From Cladopsammia gracilis (lineage: Eukaryota > Cnidaria > Anthozoa > Scleractinia > Dendrophylliidae), in NCBI GenBank assembly GCA_022457155.1, contig JAJGOT010000089.1:520001-584000 (forward strand): a stretch of 64,000 nt of DNA, in the 5' to 3' direction. Below are positions 47,501 through 55,000 of the stretch, piece by piece. Numbering within the stretch: position 1 is the first letter of the stretch; each line of letters opens with the position of its first letter. The position numbers and the translations under genes are program-made. Under the pieces are notes generated by a model that saw only the letters and a program-made list of their open reading frames with translations, ran no database searches and was not told the DNA's origin.

Positions 47501-50500
47501 ACCAAGAACAAGCCAGGTACATATAAATGAAACTCATTTTCTAGTATTGAAGTAATATGACCTGAGAAATTAAATCAATATAACCTTGAAGGGAAAATTA
47601 TGTCATTAATTTAGCCTAATCTCTGTTTAAGAAGCTGTAACTTTATCTGTACATGTGCATTAGATTATTGATAAGCTGTTTATAACCAACACAGGGTCCC
47701 TTAGTCTTCATTTAGTGAAAAAGTTGTATTTGCTCACAATACACCATAGGTTTGACACATACAACACAAAATAAATGAAGAGGAATTTCAGTGGGATCCG
47801 CTAGGTGGCTCTAATTTCCACTGTTCCCTGATCGAATCGGAATTTGGAAATCTCGGTTTTTTTGTGGAGGGAGGAAAACCAGCCTGAGGGCTGTTCAAGT
47901 AACCAATACAGGTTTCCTTATGTCTTCATTCAGTGAAAAGATGTTAGTAGTTGCTCACAATACACCTTAGCTTTGACACATACATGGACAACACGATGAT
48001 CACAAAAAGCGTATTGTTGCATGGTATACATGTACCTTGTTTGCAGTTGGATTATTTAGCATCTTGTTCTTCTTATTACACAGTAGACTTGCATGAACCC
48101 CAGTAACTCGAACTTCTTGTGAATTTGAACCAATACAGTTTCCTCTGATTCACTTCATGACTTATGCCCTTGATAGCCTTGATATCTCAAAATTTCTTTT
48201 TCTCAAACAGTTTGTGTTTCCTCCGACATTAGTTACCAGGATTCTAATGAAGTAGTTTATATAGGGGAACCCAACGCGTTCATTTTTATTCAAAGACATC
48301 TTATGAGATTGAGAGATTTTGAAGCAATTTTATCAGATTTTAAAACAAAACTGCACGGATGATACTGCGGTTGACATTCTTTTGTTAATAGAGTGAACAA
48401 CCGATGATTGCATCATACAGCAGGAAATGTGACAACCATAAAACAATAACTACATCCGTGAATAGGTATAAAAGGCGGCTTTATAACATGTTTGTTATGA
48501 TTTAAAAAAAATCACTTCAATAAAAAATGGATCTTTAGTCTTTGTTTGAGTCTTCGTTTTAGACACACCCGTTGGGCCTCCCATGCCTGGAAATTAAGCA
48601 GCTTTTAAGTTATGTAATTTTGCACAGTTATTATGTGGTCTTCCACTGTTTTTTGTTCTTTTTCAGACTTTGAACAACACTGGGAAAGTACCCGGAAACT
48701 TGTTAGAACCAATAGGTAAATAAAATACTTTTATTTTAAAGCCCTTTAAGGTCATTTCCACTGAAATAGAACTAACAATGTACTGAATATTATTTTCTTT
48801 TGTAAACGCTGCCCACTAGATATTCATCACAATAGTATGAGAACTTCGATTTTGAAATAAATCAAAGGCTCCTTTGAGCCAACTTGTGAATAAGAAATGC
48901 TCTAAATAAAAGATTCTTCACCCAAAAATTCATGGTAAAGTCATCAAATGATATTTTTTCCTTTCTTTATTTTTAAACGGAATTTTGATGCAGTTGGAAA
49001 CCATTATCTAAAGCCTTAATTTAAGTTCTTTATGTCTAAAATTGCTACCCAAAACATTCGGCTCTTAAAATCTGTGGTGAGTTTTGTCATTAAATTTAGT
49101 TACTGTGGGGATGCCGCTAAAAGTCAACTTTAATATGGATTTGTTAACCTGTATGGGTCAGTGATTTCCGGTAGTGCTACGTAGTTGAGAAACAGCGGCC
49201 CCTACACCACTCGACCACCAACGCACAAGTAATTTTATTAAATTAATTTTAATATTTAACCCATGAATGTTTATATTAAACAAAAATTTACAGCCGAGTG
49301 ATTGAGCGATCGAGTGACTTTTTCCCTAAATACTACGACTGGTTTTATGCTTCACATATTCACGAGTTAAAAATGGGGTGTCTGCCGGTATGCTTCAGTT
49401 GGTTCATTCAGGCATTGAATATACCCCATTTACCATTATTCAGTGTTGTTCAGTGTAGAAGTGCATTGCAATTTATTTTAAAACTTTCGGCAACTCCAAA
49501 CTCATAAGGGCATGCTAAAAAGAAATCAAATACATCTTATTAGTGCAACGTAAATGTCAGACAAAATTTGTTGTCCTGTTTACCAAAATGCAAAACAGAA
49601 CAACTGCAGATCAATTCTATTTCCTTCAGTTTCTTAATCTCCAACAACAAAATTGTTATACACATTGGGTACTTGACTAAAATAATGAAAAAAGTTGGGT
49701 TACCCATGCACATTTTAAGCCACTAAATTAAAGCCGCCATTTTTTACCAACTTAACGTCTTAAGGGAAACTCTCTGTTATGAATGTGCGTGCTCTGATGA
49801 CACAAGAAATTATAATATGCAGAAAGTGATGGCTAATGTAAAACAAAAGAATCACCTTAAGAACAGAAAGAGCCTCACGTAGGGCGTGAAGCTTCAGTGA
49901 ACAATAAATATGTTCACTGGAGTTTCAGGCAGCACCAAGTTATCCAAGGCATTCTGGTAAAACAATAACACTAATTTTGCTCTTCTCAGTCCTGGCTTAC
50001 AAGTTTAAGTATTGTGTATTTTTTTAAAAGCTATAATTTTTTCTTGGTCTTAGATTCAGAGAAATGCAGAAAACGCATATCATCTTGTAAAGAAGATAAT
50101 GCAGGTAGGCAAACGACAAGTGATCCCCAACTGACTCAATGCAAGGTAATGATCAAAACCATCACATCATTTACTTGCCAATAAACCCAAATCTCATGTG
50201 TGTCACGTACAGGAAGTGAGCTTGTTTTGTACTGAAACCTGGTAACACAGTCACATGTAGCAAACAATGAAAATTATGCTTTTTTGTGTGTGATTAGTAC
50301 CGCTAATTCTGAATGAGTTTATAAAAAGGAGACATGGAAGCTACTCCACAATTAATTCACTGGTTTAGATGTTTGTGACAAATTTACATTTAGGTCTAGC
50401 AAAAGTCCCAAGATATGAAATACCTGCAGCAACAACTGGGCAGTTGATGGATGATATCAAAGTAACACAGGGTAAGCATCACAAAACAATCTCATGTCTT

Positions 50501-53500
50501 TATTTTGTTATTTAAAAATTCATAGACACACTTCATAACACAAGGTGTTCAGCTGGTTCTGGTAAAAAAATGTAAAGGTTTGCACAATACAATTGACTGA
50601 TGTGACTGCAAAGTGTAGTGAACTAAATGGTTGAATTATGTTGAATAATTAAAAGCACTTATCCATATCTCCATACATTTGTAAGAATAAAGCCAGTTGT
50701 CAGCCTAGTGTGAAGTATCTTCGACAACTGCAATCAAAATTCCATTGTTGTTTTCATGTCACCTAACCAAACCCTTCAACAAATTAATAACAAATTTTTT
50801 ACATGGATGGGACCTTGCTTTTATAGATTCGCCACGTTAACATGGCCTCAGTCGTCAATTTACATTTGTGCAATTATTTTTGTTAAAAAAATGTTGTCCT
50901 ATTAGATAAACTTTGTCATAGTTGCTGTGTTTTGGTGTTTGATTTTATAATATTCCTAGCAGTTGGAAATATTTTTAAAACACAAAGAGCATTCAAATTC
51001 TCATAAAATGTTGTAAGAATATTTTCTTTTTGAATAATCATGTGGCAGGTTTGCACTGTAGTGTTGACATGCAGAAAAACGTATCCAAAAGTCATAATAA
51101 TCAAATAGGAATAAGAACAATGCAAAAATCGGCTCTCCTTGGATCGGCACATATCCTAAGGAAAGTGATGGAAGTCTAAGGTCTCGGGAGGAGACCTGAC
51201 TGAAAATATTGCCCCAGGGAAAAAACTCTGTGAAAATTATCATAATAATAAAAATGAAAACCGAAGTGATCCCTGTGGTTGCTGGTGCGCTTGTAGGAGA
51301 TGGTAGAAAACATCAAGAAAGTATCAGAGAGAGCCACAGTGACAGAGACTCGAAAGATCAGCATAATGGGATCTGCACGAATCCCCAGGAATGTGCTTAG
51401 TGTATGAACAGAATGAATGACTTCAGTGACTGATGCCCAGGTGCATGGTTTGCACTCGGCTGATGCACAAAAAGAACACCAGCAAAGACTGTGACAGAAA
51501 TAATAATAGGCACAATGTCAGTGTTATGTTGCAATATTAATATATGTCTGCACCTAAGTACCCATAAAGTATGGATAAAGGCAGATATGTTGCCATGCAT
51601 ATGTCACTAAAGTACCCATGAAGTATCGTGGATGTAATGGCAGCTATATATGTCACAGGCAATTTTTTAGGTGCATATCAGAACTGATATGATACCCAAG
51701 TTACCCTCTTTCTAATGCCATTGGTCTGTTGAAGCACTCACTCTCCTCTTCACAGAGAATCAGGGCAAATAATATTGTTTCTTTTTAATTGCAGTTGGGC
51801 AAATGTTTGATATTATTCAACAAATGAAACAGGATGCACGCAAAGCCACCTGCAAGATTGACCTGTCAGTCGAGTTGAAGAAGATTGCTTCCAACAAAGG
51901 CCTAGTGGTTTCTGACAATCAAGGAGAGGGAAACTGTATGTTTCATGCATTGTCAGAACAGCTGGGCCTTGTGAAAGAAATACAAATCACCCATAAAAAG
52001 CTGAGGCATAAAGTTGTTCATTACTTAAAGAACAACCCCACGCTGGTTAGTTTGAGTGTTAGTTGTAGTGTCCGACAAGTTACTTGGTTCACTTTACACC
52101 ATTGATTCAACAGCTACTAAATTAGAAGTCCATATCATTACTTTTTTACTTAATGGTCTGATTGTAATTTCTTTATATGTTCCATACAATCTTGAAAGCA
52201 TCTTTATTATGACAGTTAACTTGTACAGTTCTGGTCATTGTGTGAACAAGAATCTTTGCTCCACGACATTGCATCTCTATACCCAGGGACTTTTATGAAT
52301 GGGTGCTGGCCACATAAGAAGCCCTGCCAGGGGGGTCCGGTGTCGCTTGTCTGAATTTTAAAATGTCTCATGTCGGTGTTTTATCAATGCTTCCTGTCGC
52401 TGTCGGAAATTGAACGAACATAGCTTATCAGAATTTTAGAAAAGGTGGATAGTGGTACGTTATAAAGCAACGCCTACAGTTCTACAATAGCTCAGTTATC
52501 ATTCGGTGCGCATGCTACTATAGACATTCATGGTAACTGGCCTGCATACAACCTCCCAGGGAGTTGTGGAGTTGCGTAAATGATGTATAACGCGATGCTC
52601 AAGAGACCATCAAGGGAACCTCAAGGGTCCTCAAGGACCTCAAATTGGTGAAAAAATATGCCAAACCACCGTTCTTTGTCGCTTATTCTCGGCTTTGATG
52701 TCGCTGTCGGAATTGGGCCGAGAAAGATTGTCTTTTGTCGCAATTTCATTTTACGTGCTGTCGCTACTTTTTGGGTCACGTCGCCTGTCGGAATTTACCT
52801 TGGCAGGGCCTCACATAAAGCCGAGGTCAACCCTGTGATGGACTCCACCGCGGTCAAATGTCCGAGGCGTTTTTTGTTATATTTAGTGGGATTTTATTTA
52901 AAATTAAATAGAAATATGGGCAATGATGTATAACAAAATAGTTGACGTTACTATCTTTTAATTTTTCTCAAAATGATGAGCTTCTTTCCCTTGAAAACTG
53001 ACCAAAACTCTTTGCGCCTGATCAAAATTATGTTGGCAAATGACGCCGACAATTCTGCAGTTTACAGTTTTTAGAACTTTTTTAGTAAACTTTCAAAACG
53101 TTTGGTAAATTGACAGTGTATTGGCAATGTATTTATCTTTAAATAGTGAAAATGACAACCTTAACTTTTTTAAGTACTTTGCTTAACTTTTGCAAATTTC
53201 TCTCGTTTTACCGCGGTAAAGTGATGGCCAGCATCCCACCCAGGGAATGGTAGCATTATACTCCTAGTTGCTTCCCGCTACAGAAACCATGTTATAGGCT
53301 CCAAGTACGTGTCGATCATATGCGATTTTTCCTAATTTACCTCACCTTAAATTTTTTTGACTTCTAATACTGTACTATGAATAACTTGCTTGCTTGCTTG
53401 CTTGCTTATTTCGAGCGAACTCGAACTCCATTAACTAGCTTCATCCATTCCTTCTGGTTTTCCATAATGCTCTTCAGTTCAGCAATGCTCAAACCAGTAT

Positions 53501-54460
53501 CATTATAATAACACTCACTCCAAAAGCCTTTAAATTCAGTTTGGAACATGTCTTAGTGTTAAATAAGCAAAACTTGACAAAGTTGCCTTGACTTTACTTT
53601 ATTTTATAAGAAAGATGGAAGTTTATAATTAAGTTTCAATCCTCAGTTTTGTAAGAAAAAGTTGTCCATACCATGTTAATTGGCCCTAAGAAACTTGAAG
53701 TTAACTTGGAATGTTATTTTCTTTTACAGCCAGATGGGACAGAGCTGTTCAACTTTGTTGATGGATATTCATCATGGGATTCTTACCTAACAAACATGGC
53801 AGTTGATGGCACATGGGGTGACCATGTGATTCTGCATGGTGCGGCAAACTACTTTGGAACATGCATTCATGTGATCAGCAGTCTATCACATCATGATGAT
53901 GTGATCATCAACCCAGAGCGTGATGTCGACGGGGGCAACCCGCTTGTGCTGGGCCACGTGCATGAGCTTCACTATGTTAGCCTTATTCCACTCAAACAAG
54001 GTAAAGCTAGTCTAGGTACACAGCAATCTAAGGTTGCAATCTTTCTATTTTTCATCTTACTTGCTCATTCATAATATTTATTTCATTCCATTCTTTGTTC
54101 ATTTATAAGTTGATTTATGATATCTATTTATTGATGTCATTTGCAGTTGCAGTTGCAGTAAAAGAGGGATGTCCATGTGATGAGGAACTGGAAGAGCTAT
54201 CAGAGAAAATTGGCAACGTTTGGAAGAAGCTGGGGCGTAGGCTAAAATTTGAGGATGCAAAACTCACTGGATTCCACAAAGAAAATGAGGAATACTCTGA
54301 GAAGTCATATGCAATGTTGATGACATGGAAAAGAAGAGAAGGCTCGGCTGCCACTTTCCATGTTTTACACCAAGCATTGTGTCACAAACTTGTTAATCGT
54401 AGAGATTTAGCAGAGGAATTTTGTGAAGATAAGTTCTTTCCTTGTGTCATGGATGCATAA
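21552..54460 (+). CDS. LRR-Roc-C1/ZZ-COR-OTU-Death multidomain protein (whole gene, 13 coding exons)
   Basis: Coding exons: 21552-22212, 28514-28971, 37031-37919, 41829-42008, 42240-42429, 44809-45058, 46728-47516, 48667-48715, 50054-50104, 50394-50471, 51795-52045, 53730-54000 and 54147-54460. Every junction is GT-AG and phase-consistent; the total is 4,431 nt (1,476 aa plus stop). Domains: LRRs ~20-205, Roc ~245-670 (GQDRAGKTS 256-264, DFAGQ 518-522, THAD 615-618), cysteine-rich zinc module ~677-726, COR ~765-1110, OTU ~1235-1370 (Cys1246, His1363), Death ~1385-1465. ROCO proteins are GTP-binding scaffolds, OTU domains cleave ubiquitin, and Death domains recruit apoptosis or NF-kB adaptors. 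A ubiquitin-editing role in immunity or cell death is inference. No signal peptide or membrane segment is seen, so it is probably cytosolic. The gene spans 33 kb with TE-rich introns. The start is the first ATG after an acceptor-like site, so an upstream exon is possible. Confidence 0.85.
22562..22735. repeat. Repeat with 'gtttaaacg' tandem core, left copy
   Basis: Begins gtgaccctattttggaaaag, followed by several gtttaaacg-type units. The inverse of the same terminus lies at 32772-32822, after a similar gtttaaacg array (~32665-32790). Confidence 0.65.
23172..23285 (+). repeat. Dispersed direct repeat, copy 1
   Basis: About 110 bp starting atgccagactgcatttgt and including ttggttcggttttgagtgc is ~90% identical by eye to 31690-31800 in the same orientation. 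Confidence 0.7.
23280..24840 (+). pseudogene. Penelope-like retroelement: reverse transcriptase tail and GIY-YIG endonuclease
   Basis: Plus-strand readings include VPFLEIQVINNNGKIH (~23325), FFEKRARELHNVLLD (~23492), the downstream KLIKEFIMRAKRTTREEVLR (~23555), MPHLHNILNQHQQILHTS (~24152) and CKVDNRCACCKT (~24490). An intact 89-aa frame at 24571-24840 carries IQCTKCDNQYIGETKSPVH...HRSNI and RESYWISKFKP, the GIY-YIG fold of Penelope-like elements. These elements are defined by RT plus GIY-YIG. A 490-bp MITE (23654-24143) and several stops disrupt it, and the 5' RT core is missing. The GIY-YIG frame is host-intronic and not a host gene. Confidence 0.85.
23654..24143. mobile_element. hAT-like MITE in the Penelope element, 6-bp duplication
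   Basis: Starts cagggtttgtgc and ends gtacgtactctg, flanked by aatcca at 23648-23653 and 24144-24149. Removing it and one aatcca gives the continuous reading APRNPAMPHLHN. The interior repeats ccttgaa and cttgaaaag many times and has a (TTTA)n tract at ~23810-23840. Confidence 0.8.
24970..25006 (+). ncRNA. Degenerate hammerhead-like motif downstream of the Penelope element
   Basis: ctgatga at 24976-24982 and cgaaaagtc at ~24994-25002 are spaced like a hammerhead core, but stem II does not pair well. Penelope-like elements are known to carry hammerhead motifs. This may be a decayed one. Confidence 0.3.
25121..25180 (-). ncRNA. Possible hammerhead ribozyme-like motif (minus strand)
   Basis: On the minus strand, ctgatga (25171-25165) is followed 23 bases later by gaaa (25141-25138). 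Then acagagctgta could form a four-base-pair stem III with an allowed A at the cleavage position. Stem II is only partly paired and stem I is weak, so activity is doubtful. Confidence 0.35.
25658..25702 (-). ncRNA. Hammerhead ribozyme, canonical core (minus strand)
   Basis: Read on the minus strand: stem I gccatg, core ctgatga, stem II gtcc with a six-base loop and ggac, core gaaa, short palindromic cagctg stem III, t, c (cleavage position), then catggc closing stem I. All catalytic core positions are intact. The very short stem III matches the minimal type I hammerheads of Penelope elements and animal retrozymes, which usually cleave as dimers. Confidence 0.8.
25743..25787 (+). ncRNA. Hammerhead ribozyme, degenerate core
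   Basis: Same layout as the other copies, but the core reads ttgatga instead of ctgatga and stem II is gtcc/gaac with a mismatch. Stem I (gccatg/catggc) and gaaa are kept. Predicted inactive or weak. Confidence 0.7.
26092..26136 (+). ncRNA. Hammerhead ribozyme, canonical core (plus strand)
   Basis: Stem I gccatg 26092-26097, ctgatga 26098-26104, stem II gtcc 26105-26108 with loop taataa and ggac 26115-26118, gaaa 26119-26122, cagctg 26123-26128, t, c at 26130 (predicted cleavage after it), catggc 26131-26136 closing stem I. Complete by hand folding. Confidence 0.8.
26189..26262 (+). mobile_element. Short retroposon 3'-end insertion in the ribozyme unit
   Basis: 74 bp ending in (tta)n, flanked by agacc at 26184-26188 and 26263-26267. 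Removal joins ggccagacc to gcgaggttgg, matching the uninterrupted unit at ~25840. Probably a truncated LINE or SINE tail. Confidence 0.65.
28514..28971 (+). CDS. Exon 2: Roc GTPase, P-loop half
   Basis: Encodes aa 221-373. After ARGQRAQLAYQKAL comes RGRLLLIGQDRAGKTSLKKS, with the Walker A motif GQDRAGKTS (aa 256-264), and then FDPREQSTEGIEVD, the usual Roc switch I region. The end is a Ser/Asp/Glu repeat (SDENSDEISDEISDEN). Two acceptors, TAG at 28511-28513 and CAG at 28520-28522, are 9 nt apart and in frame, so the first residues could be VPAEIEA or EIEA. The donor is AAGCAG/gtttgc, a weaker consensus. Phase 1 in, phase 0 out. Confidence 0.88.
29581..30009. mobile_element. hAT-like MITE, 5-bp duplication
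   Basis: Ends cagggcttgaaatt and aatttggagccctg are flanked by agagc (29576-29580, 30010-30014). The interior repeats gcgactaaaattt in both halves. Confidence 0.7.
30253..30440 (+). mobile_element. tRNA-derived SINE
   Basis: The head resembles tRNA-Ser(UGA): tggtcgagtaaatagggcg (box A), ggacttgaaatcc anticodon arm and gagttcaagtc (box B, 30304-30314). A body follows with gtagacccaagttcaactcc. It differs from the other SINE family in the window. Confidence 0.65.
30598..30764. mobile_element. hAT-like MITE, 6-bp duplication
   Basis: Ends cagggttttcc and ggagaaccctg, flanked by ctgtct at 30592-30597 and 30765-30770. The interior has repeated taccgctt and attaccgc. Confidence 0.75.
31690..31800 (+). 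repeat. Dispersed direct repeat, copy 2
   Basis: Matches 23172-23285 in the same orientation (atgccagactgcatttgt ... ggttcggttttgagtgc). Confidence 0.7.
32655..32822. repeat. Repeat with 'gtttaaacg' core, right copy
   Basis: Four or five gtttaaacg-type units end in ccttttccaaaatagggtcac, the inverse of the terminus at 22562. Confidence 0.65.
34028..35369. mobile_element. Foldback-type element with ~75-bp inverted ends
   Basis: The left end aattgaagggctgagagc and then cagcctatgtgactttt are inverted at 35325-35369. Internal sequence carries a tRNA-like segment. No coding family seen. Confidence 0.65.
34965..35048 (+). repeat. tRNA-like sequence (possible SINE head)
   Basis: tggtctagtgg (box A-like) and ggttcgattcc (box B-like) lie between a perfect 7-bp pair, gctgagc/gctcagc. 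The D-arm region is too long and the anticodon stem is poor, so a functional tRNA is unlikely. Confidence 0.45.
37031..37919 (+). CDS. Exon 3: Roc GTPase, G3/G4 half with poly-Glu insert
   Basis: Encodes aa 374-669 and the first base of codon 670. An ~88-residue stretch at 37175-37438 (aa 422-509) is almost all Glu, from GAG/GAA repeats, broken by a short MVKTEV stretch. It is followed by LWDFAGQHLYYASHPIFF (G3, aa 518-522), AIYVLVYNLSKSL, a RQGIHEVFL segment and PPVIIVGTHADKP (G4-like THAD, aa 615-618). The acidic tract sits between switch I and G3, a loop that varies in cnidarian ROCO proteins. The frame is open through the whole tract despite its length. Donor CCAG/gtaaag. Confidence 0.9.
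38440..38476. repeat. (ATA)n microsatellite
   Basis: About twelve tandem AAT triplets after an A-rich run. Confidence 0.85.
39100..39259. repeat. Perfect 80-bp tandem duplication
   Basis: Two copies with no difference seen, starting attagcattgtttacaaac and ending gcatgcatgcaaata. The identity implies a recent event. Confidence 0.92.
39952..40133. mobile_element. Palindromic MITE
   Basis: Left aataatttgcataaa and ccaaaatgccct pair with right agggcattttgg and tttatgcaaattatt. An inner stem, gccagcagtttaaa versus tttaatggctggc, adds to the hairpin. Confidence 0.7.
40396..41614. mobile_element. PIF/Harbinger-like non-autonomous element (TTA target)
   Basis: Ends ggggcggaccattagaaatc and the inverse (one or two changes) are flanked by TTA at 40393-40395 and 41615-41617. 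Both ends continue with aaaaaaaatcctgcaa/ttgcaggatttttttt-type repeats. Inside is a smaller inverted pair (tatactgaaacagtg at ~40634 and its inverse at ~40783) and a copy of the ttttctggtggggcatgccc block (~41279-41300). No transposase ORF. Confidence 0.8.
41829..42008 (+). CDS. Exon 4: C1/DC1- or ZZ-like zinc module
   Basis: 180 nt, phase 1 in and phase 1 out (aa 670-729). It reads HQHQLQQVDP, then WKCDKCSRGSDVTTYPYHC and NPCSFDLCHLCA, with cysteines 699, 702, 715, 718, 723 and 726 spaced C-x2-C-x12-C-x2-C-x4-C-x2-C and His upstream. This resembles C1-like/DC1 and ZZ zinc fingers, which bind lipids or protein partners. The acceptor is at 41827-41828; the alternative AG 5 nt downstream would break the frame. 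Because the exon is phase-symmetric, it can be skipped without a frameshift. An inserted zinc module between Roc and COR is unusual. Confidence 0.8.
42240..42429 (+). CDS. Exon 5: Roc-COR linker
   Basis: Encodes aa 730-792 and two bases of codon 793. It ends EIQALQDKIMEVLRQEPYM and GKKIPVR, the conserved start of the COR region. The upstream part (HYMKLSTWQGMAVLQLIS) is not conserved to my eye. An alternative in-frame acceptor at 42331-42332 would remove it and also starts with Glu-Gln. The split AGG codon joins exactly to exon 6. Confidence 0.75.
43911..44160 (-). pseudogene. Retroelement fragment (Penelope-like GIY-YIG tail) with inverted copy
   Basis: The minus strand reads NLPEHSINDIQLIPLELIHN and then RDSVRKAREAHLIDKAKPLE. 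This resembles the C-terminal part of GIY-YIG regions in retroelements. A ~60-bp inverted duplicate (ttccaaaggaatgagctgg at ~44025 and its inverse ending at ~44160) forms a hairpin. Intronic and broken. Confidence 0.5.
44440..44510. repeat. (CTAT)n(CTGT)n microsatellite
   Basis: About eight CTAT then about ten CTGT units. Confidence 0.9.
44809..45058 (+). CDS. Exon 6: COR domain, first part
   Basis: Encodes codon 793 (completed) to aa 876. WIHFEKIVDAL, a DIKQLQTYAKKF segment, EEEFKTMVNFYHDLGIIIT and VVLKAQWLIDLFRQLITI match the N-terminal COR of ROCO proteins, the dimerisation region next to the GTPase. Acceptor tcctgtag at 44807-44808, donor AACATG/gtaaga, phase 0 out. Confidence 0.9.
45197..45285. 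repeat. Perfect 37-bp-arm hairpin
   Basis: caacctcgttcccagggtct... is perfectly inverted over 37 bases with a 15-base pyrimidine-rich loop. It is a short palindromic MITE in intron 6. Confidence 0.88.
45987..46230. mobile_element. hAT-like MITE, 5-bp duplication
   Basis: Ends cagtggaggatccagg and cctggatctgcctctg (imperfect inverse) are flanked by tttat at 45982-45986 and 46231-46235. Intron 6. Confidence 0.65.
46728..47516 (+). CDS. Exon 7: COR domain, second part
   Basis: Encodes aa 877-1139, phase 0 both ends. VANHWEEVQESGVLSMKLVD, NMMEQFGLIAKFS, VKYFVPAQVK, then PLYVCFFGGFVPHGLFTQLV and RNGAWFVIG are the C-terminal COR subdomain pattern. It closes with a Cys/His-rich segment, HVECPYCDLESKKCTNH and CAHEDCLHLLEI, which may hold a metal. 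Acceptor ttatcag, donor AGCCAG/gtacat. Confidence 0.9.
47694..47992. repeat. Imperfect direct duplication in intron 7
   Basis: ttgctcacaatacacc plus gtttgacacatac and its upstream cttcattyagtgaaaa recur ~218 bp apart (47694-47770, 47912-47992). Confidence 0.6.
48667..48715 (+). CDS. Exon 8: short linker
   Basis: 49 nt, TLNNTGKVPGNLLEPI (aa 1140-1155) with one base of codon 1156. Strong acceptor tctttttcag, donor ATAG/gtaaat. No domain. Confidence 0.7.
50054..50104 (+). CDS. Exon 9: short linker
   Basis: 51 nt, phase 1 to phase 1, DSEKCRKRISSCKEDNA (aa 1156-1172). Acceptor ggtcttag, donor GCAG/gtaggc. A micro-exon that could be skipped in frame. Confidence 0.65.
50394..50471 (+). CDS. Exon 10: short linker
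   Basis: 78 nt, phase 1 to phase 1, LAKVPRYEIPAATTGQLMDD plus IKVTQ (aa 1173-1198). Acceptor acatttag, donor CAGG/gtaagc. Also skippable in frame. Confidence 0.7.
51795..52045 (+). CDS. Exon 11: OTU protease, catalytic Cys half
   Basis: Encodes aa 1199-1282. KIASNKGLVVSDNQGEGNC and MFHALSEQLGL give the OTU nucleophile motif; the Cys is residue 1246. OTU proteases usually have Asp three residues before the Cys (DGxC); here it is Glu (EGNC). HKKLRHKVVHYLKNNPTL follows, as in the family. Acceptor taattgcag, donor CTG/gttagt. OTU enzymes remove ubiquitin from proteins. Confidence 0.9.
52318..52811. mobile_element. DNA element 1 in the SINE (7-8 bp duplication)
   Basis: Flanked by cacataa at 52311-52317 and 52812-52818. 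Ends contain gccctgccag and the inverse tggcagggc. The interior repeats 'tgtcgctgtcgg'. Probably hAT-like. Confidence 0.7.
52842..53220. mobile_element. DNA element 2 in the SINE (7-8 bp duplication)
   Basis: Flanked by gtgatgg at 52835-52841 and 53221-53227, with accgcggt near both ends in inverse. 379 bp, non-coding. Confidence 0.65.
53730..54000 (+). CDS. Exon 12: OTU protease, catalytic His half
   Basis: Encodes aa 1283-1372 and one base of codon 1373. TWGDHVILHGAANYFGTCIH and LVLGHVHELHYVSLIPL carry the OTU C-terminal motif; His1363 (HYVSL) is the expected catalytic His. Together with exon 11 it makes a complete, uninterrupted OTU fold of about 135 residues. Confidence 0.9.
54147..54460 (+). 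CDS. Exon 13: C-terminal Death domain and stop
   Basis: Encodes aa 1373-1476. LEELSEKIGNVWKKLGRRL, then SYAMLMTWKRREGSAATFHV and LHQALCHKLVNRRDLAEEF have the six-helix Death-domain pattern (including a conserved Trp in MLMTWKRR). The acceptor region has three CAGs 6 nt apart (cagttgcagttgcag), allowing in-frame two-residue variants. TAA stop at 54458-54460. A poly(A) signal was not identified. Confidence 0.9.
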
Positions 54461-54504
54461 CAACGAAGATTAGTGGCACACTGATTGTTTAGTAATTGCA
54501 TGCA

Positions 54505-54770
54505 TGGTCCTTTAATGTTCATTTTTACAGTGAAAGACAAAACTACAGAAACCCGCAAAGGGATACATATAATACCCAGTATCTTCAGAAACCAAAGAGA
54601 TATAATTGCTAGAATCTTTTTCGAGTAACTCACACATGGTCCTTTAATGTCCATTATCACAGTGAAAGTCAATAATACAGAAGCCAAGAGATATAATAGC
54701 CAGTTGTTATAAGTAACTCGTATCCTATAATGGCCATTATTACATTCTAAAATTCCTTTACAACTCATGA
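54505..54770. repeat. Diverged ~125-bp tandem repeat downstream of the ROCO stop
   Basis: Copies of catggtcctttaatgt...cacagtgaaag...ataatacagaa...agtaactc are arranged at ~54505 and ~54637, with a partial third at ~54720. Confidence 0.6.
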
Positions 54771-54827
54771 CGAGAACACATAAAGGTCATCACTACCATG
54801 AAGGAGGTTTTGAAATCCTGTCTTTTT

Positions 54828-55000
54828 ATTCCTTTGTTTTCTGATCCGCATTTAACGATCAGTTTGAGAAGCTGCATCAAACACTCTAAAGAATATTTCA
54901 TCAGGTATCTTAAACACCTCGAACTCTGCTGCACTTCGTTTTTCAACAACTTCTTGGTGTTTGGATATCCTGATGAAAATCTCTTCCTTGTGTTTGATAT
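54828..55000. repeat. Repeat shared with 63467-63655
   Basis: tttaacgatcagtttg, the upstream ttattcctttgttttc, and a tttcatcaggtat/ggatatcctgatgaaa inverted pair appear in both places in the same orientation. Probably a MITE family. Confidence 0.6.

Larger units (their letters stand above)
52260..53300 (+). mobile_element. SINE body fragment, split by two insertions
   Basis: Pieces at ~52260-52317, ~52819-52841 and 53228-53300 line up with the body of the SINE at 11584-11875: 'acccagggacttttatgaat', 'caaccctgtgatgg', then 'ccagcatcccacccaggg' and 'gttgcttcccgctacagaaa'. The tRNA head is missing. Confidence 0.7.
52046..53729 (+). other. Intron 11, splits the OTU catalytic residues
   Basis: Contains a plus-strand SINE broken by two younger elements and a (CTTG)n tract at ~53385-53406. 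Acceptor ttcttttacag. Confidence 0.75.
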
